The position numbers and the translations under genes are program-made. Under the pieces are notes generated by a model. It was given only the letters and a program-made list of their open reading frames with translations, was not told where the DNA came from and did no database searches. A DNA stretch of 12,252 bases from Chitinophagaceae bacterium UBA2467 (lineage in GTDB: Bacteria; Bacteroidota; Bacteroidia; Chitinophagales; Chitinophagaceae): NCBI GenBank assembly GCA_002342205.1, contig DDPN01000041.1, positions 8,933 to 21,184 of the forward strand. Direction: 5' to 3'. Below, piece by piece: positions 1-5,102 of the stretch (the first letter of the stretch is position 1; every line of letters begins with the position of its first letter).

Positions 1-168
1 ATTACAATCCAACCCGGTGGACAGTCGGGCCGCAACCCTGGGTTAAAAAATCTGGATGCTGGACACCAGTTCATGCCGGCAAGAGGTAAACAGGTAAGTT
101 CAAGAATTCTGATTGTTCCAACTGTTTACAGAGGGTATATTTGCTTTGCAAAAGTGGAATACAATTAA
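1..168 (+). CDS. C-terminal end of an unrecognised protein (5' truncated)
   Basis: Frame 1 is open from the window edge to a TAA at 166-168, giving the last 55 residues of a protein; the other two forward frames meet stops early (by about 45 and 114). The tail ends in an aromatic-rich stretch (VPTVYRGYICFAKVEYN) of alternating character, which would suit a final beta strand, but it is too short to assign to a family. The gap to the next gene is 10 nt, the same spacing as at two other junctions downstream, so this is probably the preceding gene of the same operon. No function is proposed. Confidence 0.55.
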   Translation: MTIQPGGQSGRNPGLKNLDAGHQFMPARGKQVSSRILIVPTVYRGYICFAKVEYN

Positions 169-178
169 ATTCTAGTTT

Positions 179-1183
179 TTGGTTGCCTTATTTTACAAGC
201 GAAGTCCCTTCAATCCGGTTCTATTATTCTTTTTTGCCATTGCGGTAAAACTGCCCCTTTTTATTTACCCCCAAGCCATTGAACTATCCAGTTTCAAAGG
301 AACGCCACTTTTTTATTTTGTTCAGTGGGTACAGCTTAGTTCAGGTAAGCCTCTGTATATTTTCTCCATTCTGACTTTTTTAATCCTTTTTGCGCAGGCA
401 CTTTATCTCAACTATTTTTTTAATCGGAACAAAATGACAAGCCGGAATACTGATTTGCCGGGCATGTCTTATTTGTTAATGACCTCTTTATTACCAGAAT
501 GGTCTCAATTTTCAGCTCCGCTGATCATTAATTTTTTGGTCTTGTTTTTGTTGTCATCCTTGTTTGAAAGCTACCATAGCGCTGATACACGTAGAACGCT
601 TTATAATATGGGATTGGCAATGGGACTGGGCATTTTTATATACCCTCCCGCCTTATTGCTGACAGGTTGGTTTTTGCTCTCTTTAGTTATTATCCGTCCG
701 GTACGTATTCAAGAAATTATCATTTCACTTTTGGGCGTGCTGACTCCCTTCTATTTTTGGGGTATATGGTTATTTTGGAACGATCAGTTGTCCTGGGCAT
801 TAATAGAACCGCATATTGCCTTTTCAATTCCTAATTCATTACCTGTAGTTTGGTTGGGGGGAATATTATTTCTGCTGACTATTCCTTTTTTGATCGGGTT
901 CTATCACATACAGGATCAGGTGCGAAAAATGTTGATACAAGTAAGAAGAGGTTGGACTGTTTTTTTCTTGCTTTTTTTGGCAGGACTCTTTATTCCTCTT
1001 TTTTCTTTAAACCCCTATACCGGCTGGGTTATTTTATTACTGCCCCTTTCAACCTATCATGCCTCCTTTTATTATTACACTTCATTCCGCATTTTTCCTC
1101 TTTTGTTCTTCTGGGTTACGTTCTTTTTTATTCTTTTAAACCAATTTTCAGGCTCCTGGGGAAAGGTTATCTTTGTGCCTTAA
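179..1183 (+). CDS. DUF6427-like polytopic inner-membrane protein
   Basis: A 334-residue, very hydrophobic protein with roughly eight or nine membrane segments (near residues 11-30, 58-80, 112-130, 143-172, 180-200, 222-241, 259-275, 280-296 and 303-321). The opening (RSPFNPVLLFFF...KLPLF) and the central block (YNMGLAMGLGIFIYPPALLL, then IIRP) resemble the DUF6427 family of Bacteroidota, whose role is unknown; this assignment is from memory of the family pattern, not from a search. There is no signal peptide beyond the first membrane segment and no obvious catalytic motif. The start is a TTG: an in-frame TAG at 173-175 limits the upstream end, and the next ATG (residue 86) would remove two membrane segments and the family-like N terminus. 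It lies 10 nt after the upstream fragment and 10 nt before purQ, so it is probably co-transcribed with both. Confidence 0.75.
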   Translation: MVALFYKRSPFNPVLLFFFAIAVKLPLFIYPQAIELSSFKGTPLFYFVQWVQLSSGKPLYIFSILTFLILFAQALYLNYFFNRNKMTSRNTDLPGMSYLLMTSLLPEWSQFSAPLIINFLVLFLLSSLFESYHSADTRRTLYNMGLAMGLGIFIYPPALLLTGWFLLSLVIIRPVRIQEIIISLLGVLTPFYFWGIWLFWNDQLSWALIEPHIAFSIPNSLPVVWLGGILFLLTIPFLIGFYHIQDQVRKMLIQVRRGWTVFFLLFLAGLFIPLFSLNPYTGWVILLLPLSTYHASFYYYTSFRIFPLLFFWVTFFFILLNQFSGSWGKVIFVP

Positions 1184-1193
1184 TCGACCTGAT

Positions 1194-1871
1194 ATGAAAT
1201 TTGGCATTGTAGTATTTCCGGGATCTAATTGTGATGCAGACATGCGTGATGCTTTGCAGGATGATTTGGGGCAGGAAGTTTTAATGCTTTGGCATAAGGA
1301 CAAGGATCTATCAGCATTTACAACAGAAGACTGTATTGTTTTACCAGGTGGGTTCTCCTACGGGGACTATTTGCGTTGTGGAGCCATTGCCCGGTTTAGT
1401 CCAATGATGCAATCTGTCATAGAATTTGCGCAAAAAGGAGGAAAGGTATTTGGAGTGTGTAATGGATTTCAGATTCTATGTGAATCTAATTTGCTTCCCG
1501 GTGCGTTACTTCGTAATGCCAACCAGCAATTTATTTGTCAAAACACGTTTATTAAAGATCCTGCCGGCTCCATTTATAAAATTCCTATTGCCCATGGTGA
1601 AGGACGCTATCATGGCTCTCCTGCGTTGCTGGATCAATTGGAAAAAAACAATCAAGTTATTTTCCGCTACTGTGATGAGCAGGGGCAGATTACGGAGCAA
1701 GCAAATCCAAACGGTTCTGCTCGAAATATTGCTGGCATTTGCAATGAAAACAGAAATGTATTTGGTATGATGCCGCATCCGGAGCGTGCTTGTTCACTGG
1801 CACTAAACAATACCGATGGGCGCAGTATCATTCAAGCGCTTTTGATTCAATCTGAATTGGTGGCTCACTAA
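1194..1871 (+). CDS. purQ: Phosphoribosylformylglycinamidine synthase, glutaminase subunit PurQ
   Basis: PurQ is the class I glutamine amidotransferase subunit of FGAM synthase, the fourth step of de novo purine synthesis; it hydrolyses glutamine and passes ammonia to PurL, with PurS bridging them in the split enzyme. The protein has 225 residues, the usual length. The nucleophile is Cys89 in the elbow GVCNGFQIL, and the rest of the triad is His195 and Glu197 in PHPERA. The N terminus (MKFGIVVFPGSNCD) and the loop LPGGFSYGDYLRCG are typical PurQ. The start was taken as the ATG at 1194, not the in-frame GTG at 1173, because the latter adds seven non-family residues and overlaps the previous gene. 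A separate PurQ implies that the organism uses the small PurL plus PurS; neither is in the window. It shares a likely operon with the DsbD pair downstream, with no obvious metabolic link. Confidence 0.97.
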   Translation: MKFGIVVFPGSNCDADMRDALQDDLGQEVLMLWHKDKDLSAFTTEDCIVLPGGFSYGDYLRCGAIARFSPMMQSVIEFAQKGGKVFGVCNGFQILCESNLLPGALLRNANQQFICQNTFIKDPAGSIYKIPIAHGEGRYHGSPALLDQLEKNNQVIFRYCDEQGQITEQANPNGSARNIAGICNENRNVFGMMPHPERACSLALNNTDGRSIIQALLIQSELVAH

Positions 1872-1881
1872 ATGAATTAAA

Positions 1882-2331
1882 ATGAGAACAGTCACTTTGC
1901 TTTTTGCTTTGTTTATTGTTGGAGCTCTCCAGGCTCAACCCAATCCAGTAAGCTGGACTTTTTCCGCTAAAAAAATTGCTGATAAGCAATATGAAGTGGA
2001 AATGAAAGCTGTGATTATTTCTGGATGGCATTTGTATTCTCAACAGCAACCTGAAGATGCAATTGCTATTCCAACTGAGTTTGTCTTGAATCAAAACCCT
2101 TTACTCATCTTAAAAGGCAAAATCAGAGAAGTCGGAAAAATGGAACGATTCAAAGATGCCACGTTGGGTGTAACGGCACATCAATATTCCGGCCAGGTTA
2201 GTTTTGTACAAACAGTAGAATTAAAAGCTAAGGTTAAGACTGCTCTTTCTGGGACAGTAGAATACCAAACCTGTGATGACGAAAAGTGTCTACCTCCTAA
2301 GAAAATTCCTTTTACCATTCCTTTAAAGTAA
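1882..2331 (+). CDS. Secreted stand-alone DsbD-alpha-like thiol domain protein
   Basis: A 149-residue protein with a signal peptide (hydrophobic residues 4-16, likely cleavage after Ala18 in LQA/QP), so the mature part is expected in the periplasm. The rest matches the immunoglobulin-like N-terminal domain of DsbD (the family named DsbC/DsbD N-terminal in Pfam): an early block SGWHLYS at 47-53 and a late block EYQTCDDEKCLPP at 127-139. Its only cysteines are Cys131 and Cys136, a CX4C pair at the place where E. coli DsbD-alpha has its redox pair (CX5C). It should accept electrons from a membrane DsbD and pass them to periplasmic substrates. It starts 10 nt after purQ and ends 3 nt before dsbD, so the two thiol proteins are almost certainly made together. 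The exact substrate is unknown. Confidence 0.85.
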   Translation: MRTVTLLFALFIVGALQAQPNPVSWTFSAKKIADKQYEVEMKAVIISGWHLYSQQQPEDAIAIPTEFVLNQNPLLILKGKIREVGKMERFKDATLGVTAHQYSGQVSFVQTVELKAKVKTALSGTVEYQTCDDEKCLPPKKIPFTIPLK

Positions 2332-2334
2332 TTC

Positions 2335-4284
2335 ATGCGCCGTCAACTTTATTTTATTGTCGGCTCGTTTCTTTTATTCTTGAACCTGTTGGTTGCTGGG
2401 CAAGAGAATACTACCGCTCCCACTTGGAATGTTGAGATAAAAAAAGGGCAAGCTACCGGTCAATTTGATTTGCAATTTGAGACTACGCTTGCTAAGGGTT
2501 GGGAACTTTACACGCCTGGGCAAACATTATTTGATCAGCCTGCAGGATTTATACAATTTGGCGATTCATTAATCCGAATCACAAAAACCTTGATACAAGT
2601 TGGTGTAGGTAGTCGGGTTTCCAGCGAATTGTTAGGTCAAGAAGTAGAAACCCAAACTGGTTCTGTTCGTTGGAATGCCAGTATACAAATTGAGGGTCCC
2701 CTGCCTGCTGAGCTACAAGGAACTCTTTTCTATACCTATGGGAAGGGCGAGGAAATCTATCCTTTAACTCCGTATGTATTTACAGTTCCTTTAGCGGGAG
2801 GTCAACAACAAGCTTCCTTAAAAAAAGAAACGATTGATTTGAAAAAGCCAGTGCTGGATTGTGGAGATGCTGGTACCTCACAGCAAAGCATGTGGCAAAT
2901 ATTTTTATTGGGAATTTTGGGAGGTTTGATTGCCTTATTGACTCCTTGTGTTTTTCCAATGGTGCCCGTGACGGTTACATTTTTTACAAAAAAGTCAACG
3001 AGTAAGTCGAAAGGTATTTTGAATGCAACTCTTTATGGCGGGTTTATTTTTCTGATATATATCCTTTTGACACTCCCTTTTCATATTGCCGGCAAAGCTA
3101 TTAGTCCAGAGATCTTTAATAATATCTCTACCAATGTATGGTTGAACTTGTTATTCTTTCTAGTTTTTATTGTATTTGCACTCTCATTTTTTGGACTTTT
3201 TGAAATTGGATTACCGGCCGGGTTTGCTAACAAGATGGATTCTAAATCTGGTTTAGGAAATGTGGGTGGAATATTTTTTATGGCCTCCACGCTTGCAATT
3301 GTTTCCTTCTCTTGTACCGGGCCTATACTAGGTACATTATTAGTGGGCGTAGCAGAACAGGGAGCATGGCCTTTGACAGTAGGTGCAGCGGGTTTTGGAT
3401 TAGCACTGGGTTTGCCATTTGGATTGTTTGCTCTTTTCCCGCACTGGCTTCAATCGTTGCCTCGCTCTGGTGGTTGGATGACCGATGTAAAAGTTGTGCT
3501 GGGATTTTTAGAGTTAGCATTAGCTATAAAATTTTTATCGAATGCGGACTTGGTACAACAATGGGGCGTATTAAAAAGAGAAGTTTTTTTGGCAAGCTGG
3601 ATTATCATTGGAGGTTTGACTACCCTTTATTTACTTGGCAAATTGAAGATTGGAAGCGAGGCTTCTCCCCTTAAGTTTGGATGGACCCGTATTTCGTTTA
3701 TAGTACTTTTTGCTTCATTCACTCTTTATTTGATTCCAGGTTTAACAAAATCAAAGTGGGCTGAACTATCCTTGATTAGTGGATTTCCTCCTCCTCTTAC
3801 TTATAGCATATATGGCGGAAAGCAAGCCAACAAAACTGTCTTTAAGCCGTTGCATAATGAATATGAAAAGGCATTGGCCCTAGCTAAAGAGCAAAACAAA
3901 CCGGTGTTGATTGATTTCACAGGTTGGGCTTGTGTCAACTGTCGCCGCATGGAGGAAAAGGTATGGACTGATTCTCGCGTAGATAGTTTGCTTCGAAATG
4001 CGTTTGTAGTGGTCTCTCTTTATGTGGATGAAAAAGTCAAGTTGCCTTTGGCAGAGCGTCAATCGGTGCTCCTTCCAGATAGTACAAAAAAAGTTTTGGA
4101 AACGGTAGGCGATAAATGGGCCAGTTTCCAGATTCAAAACTTTGGTGCCACCTCACAGCCTCAATATGTCATCTTAAATGCGCAAGAGAAATTGCTAAAC
4201 CGCCCTAAGTTCTACACCCCCAATCCCAATGAATTTCTTGATTGGTTACATTGCGGTCTTGAAGCGTACCAACTAAAAAAATAA
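2335..4284 (+). CDS. dsbD: Thiol:disulfide interchange protein DsbD
   Basis: DsbD carries electrons from cytoplasmic thioredoxin across the inner membrane to reduce periplasmic disulfides. At 649 residues it has the full three-part layout: signal peptide 1-22, an alpha-like beta-sandwich (about 25-155), a CcdA-like membrane domain with eight or so segments (about 185-470), and a periplasmic thioredoxin fold (about 500-649). Membrane cysteines are Cys205 (LTPCVFPM) and Cys327 (FSCTGP), matching the E. coli pair. The thioredoxin motif is CVNC (533-536), followed by a cis-proline at P609 (TSQPQY). What is odd is the alpha-like domain: its late block, GTLFYTYGKGEEIYPL (129-144), aligns without gaps to the stand-alone domain upstream, but the two redox cysteines are Gly136 and Ile141. 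The fused alpha domain therefore cannot relay electrons in the classical way. An extra Cys176 lies just before the first membrane segment of the core. Confidence 0.95.
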   Translation: MRRQLYFIVGSFLLFLNLLVAGQENTTAPTWNVEIKKGQATGQFDLQFETTLAKGWELYTPGQTLFDQPAGFIQFGDSLIRITKTLIQVGVGSRVSSELLGQEVETQTGSVRWNASIQIEGPLPAELQGTLFYTYGKGEEIYPLTPYVFTVPLAGGQQQASLKKETIDLKKPVLDCGDAGTSQQSMWQIFLLGILGGLIALLTPCVFPMVPVTVTFFTKKSTSKSKGILNATLYGGFIFLIYILLTLPFHIAGKAISPEIFNNISTNVWLNLLFFLVFIVFALSFFGLFEIGLPAGFANKMDSKSGLGNVGGIFFMASTLAIVSFSCTGPILGTLLVGVAEQGAWPLTVGAAGFGLALGLPFGLFALFPHWLQSLPRSGGWMTDVKVVLGFLELALAIKFLSNADLVQQWGVLKREVFLASWIIIGGLTTLYLLGKLKIGSEASPLKFGWTRISFIVLFASFTLYLIPGLTKSKWAELSLISGFPPPLTYSIYGGKQANKTVFKPLHNEYEKALALAKEQNKPVLIDFTGWACVNCRRMEEKVWTDSRVDSLLRNAFVVVSLYVDEKVKLPLAERQSVLLPDSTKKVLETVGDKWASFQIQNFGATSQPQYVILNAQEKLLNRPKFYTPNPNEFLDWLHCGLEAYQLKK

Positions 4285-4290
4285 TTTTCT

Positions 4291-4872
4291 TTACAGCGAT
4301 ATTTGTCGCTGTGTCATCATTTTTCGCAAATTAATTAGGCCATATCGCATTCTTCCCAGGGCGGTGTTGATACTACAATTGGTAAGTTGAGCAATATCTT
4401 TAAAACTCATATCTGCATAATGACGGAGAATGATTACCTCGCGTTGATCTTCGGGTAACTGAAATAGTAATTGTTGAACACGGTCGTGACGCTGTTGCTT
4501 AATCAACGCTGTTTCAGCATTCTCTTCTGTAAAGCTGATCATTTCAAAAACGTCTTGATTTTCTCCATTCCGAATAACCGGAGTGCGTTTTACTTTTCTA
4601 AAATGATCTACACAGCAGTTGTGTGCAATGCGCATGGCCCAAGGAAGAAACTTTCCTTCCTCGGTATAACGACCAGCACGAACCGTATCGATAATCTTGA
4701 TAAATACATCTTGGAATATATCCTCTGCGAGATACTTGTCTTTGACAAGAAAAAAGATGGAGGTATAAAGCTTGTCTTTATGTCGGAGAACCAGGGTTTC
4801 CATAGCCTGTTGGTTTCCGTCACAAAAAAGACGAATCAATTCAATGTCAGCGAGTTTGGATAGCGCTTGCAT
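4291..4872 (-). CDS. ECF-type RNA polymerase sigma factor (sigma-70 family)
   Basis: A 193-residue extracytoplasmic-function-type sigma factor. Region 2 covers about residues 22-95 (AEDIFQDVFIKI at 49-60, then FLPWAMRIAHNCCVDHFRK), and region 4 covers about 130-185 with the helix-turn-helix MSFKDIAQLTNCSINTALGRM. There is no C-terminal extension and no membrane segment. The start is the ATG at 4872, reading from right to left; region 2 begins soon after it. No anti-sigma factor or FecR-like partner sits beside it: dsbD converges from one side with a 6-nt gap and uvrA diverges on the other. The regulon and inducing signal cannot be read from the sequence. The family call is secure; the subgroup within the ECF sigma factors is not assigned. 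Confidence 0.93.
   Translation of the reverse strand: MQALSKLADIELIRLFCDGNQQAMETLVLRHKDKLYTSIFFLVKDKYLAEDIFQDVFIKIIDTVRAGRYTEEGKFLPWAMRIAHNCCVDHFRKVKRTPVIRNGENQDVFEMISFTEENAETALIKQQRHDRVQQLLFQLPEDQREVIILRHYADMSFKDIAQLTNCSINTALGRMRYGLINLRKMMTQRQISL
4293..4312 (-). terminator. Hairpin at the 3' end of the sigma-factor gene, possible terminator
   Basis: A perfect 7-bp stem (ACAGCGA at 4293-4299 with TCGCTGT at 4306-4312) and a 6-nt loop lie inside the last codons of the sigma gene, including its stop. Read on the minus strand, an AT-rich tract ending in seven Ts follows after about 10 nt; read on the plus strand, a run of Ts at 4319-4323 follows after about 6 nt. The T tracts are not adjacent to the stem, so termination, possibly in both directions between the convergent genes, is plausible rather than certain. 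Confidence 0.4.
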
Positions 4873-4873
4873 A

Positions 4874-4951
4874 ATTTCTACGCTTTATGCTGTTTTGGCA
4901 ACAGCTGTTTTTCAATAAAGACCACCTGGGGTGATCGGATTGCGTAGAAAT
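4874..4951. repeat. Perfect 10-bp inverted repeat in the sigma-factor leader
   Basis: The arms are ATTTCTACGC (4874-4883) and GCGTAGAAAT (4942-4951), an exact inverted pair separated by 58 nt. On the sigma-gene strand the downstream arm ends one base before the start codon. If both arms lie in the transcript, they could pair and cover the ribosome landing site; alternatively they may be two opposed protein-binding half-sites. Confidence 0.6.
4889..4911. repeat. Short direct repeat with an embedded palindrome in the sigma-factor leader
   Basis: GCTGTTTT occurs at 4889-4896 and again at 4904-4911, 15 bp apart, and the second copy is part of the perfect palindrome AACAGCTGTT (4900-4909). All lie within 40 nt of the sigma-factor start codon. 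The motifs are short and could be chance; they are listed because they fall inside the larger inverted repeat. Confidence 0.35.
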
Positions 4952-4978
4952 GCTTCGATAGGCGTTTGTTTGGTTGTT

Positions 4979-4995
4979 CTGTTATAAACGGACAG
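4979..4995. promoter_or_regulatory. CTGT-N9-ACAG dyad in the sigma/uvrA spacer
   Basis: CTGT (4979-4982) and ACAG (4992-4995) form an inverted pair around a 9-nt spacer, about 110 nt upstream of uvrA. It resembles the enterobacterial LexA box (CTGT-N8-ACAG) but is one base too long, and the LexA motif of this group is not known to me. It is a weak candidate operator only. Confidence 0.2.
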
Positions 4996-5038
4996 TAAAT
5001 ATATCCGATTTTTTCGAATGTACGGCATAATGGGGCCG

Positions 5039-5090
5039 ATTACCAGTCACAAAGCCCCAAAAAAATGTTAATTGCCAGTAACTTTGCCCC
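5039..5090 (+). repeat. Imperfect 20-bp direct repeat in front of uvrA, candidate operator
   Basis: Copy 1 (5039-5058) and copy 2 (5071-5090) match at 15 of 20 positions, sharing ATT-CCAGT-AC at one end and GCCCC at the other. The copies are 32 bp apart, near three helical turns, so a protein could bind both on the same face of the DNA. Copy 2 overlaps the likely -7 element of uvrA and ends 12 nt before its start codon. Confidence 0.5.
5079..5086 (+). promoter_or_regulatory. Candidate -7 promoter element of uvrA
   Basis: TAACTTTG fits the Bacteroidota -7 consensus TAnnTTTG and lies 16 nt upstream of the uvrA ATG, which would give a very short leader. No matching TTTG or TTG is found about 19-21 nt further upstream (that region is GCCCC then A-rich), so the assignment rests on one box. 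Confidence 0.4.
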
Positions 5091-5102
5091 TTATCATTCA
5101 AA

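Noticed and set aside
1173..1193. GTG start extending PurQ by seven residues
   Set aside because: The extension is not like other PurQ N termini and would overlap the previous gene; the ATG at 1194 gives the standard start and a 10-nt gap.
850..1197. 115-codon open frame overlapping the DUF6427-like gene and the purQ start
   Set aside because: It lies in another frame of a clear membrane-protein gene, has no family-like motif and would overlap the purQ start; it is a shadow frame.
4471..4863. 130-codon open frame antisense to the sigma factor, which could suggest an antisense protein or toxin
   Set aside because: The opposite strand has an unambiguous sigma factor; the antisense translation has no recognisable domain and no start context that stands out.
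5031..5059. TGGGGC ... GCCCCA stem with seven As after it, considered as a terminator upstream of uvrA
   Set aside because: On the plus strand the stem is followed by As, not Ts, and on the minus strand the T run comes before the stem, so it fits a terminator in neither direction; the loop is also long.
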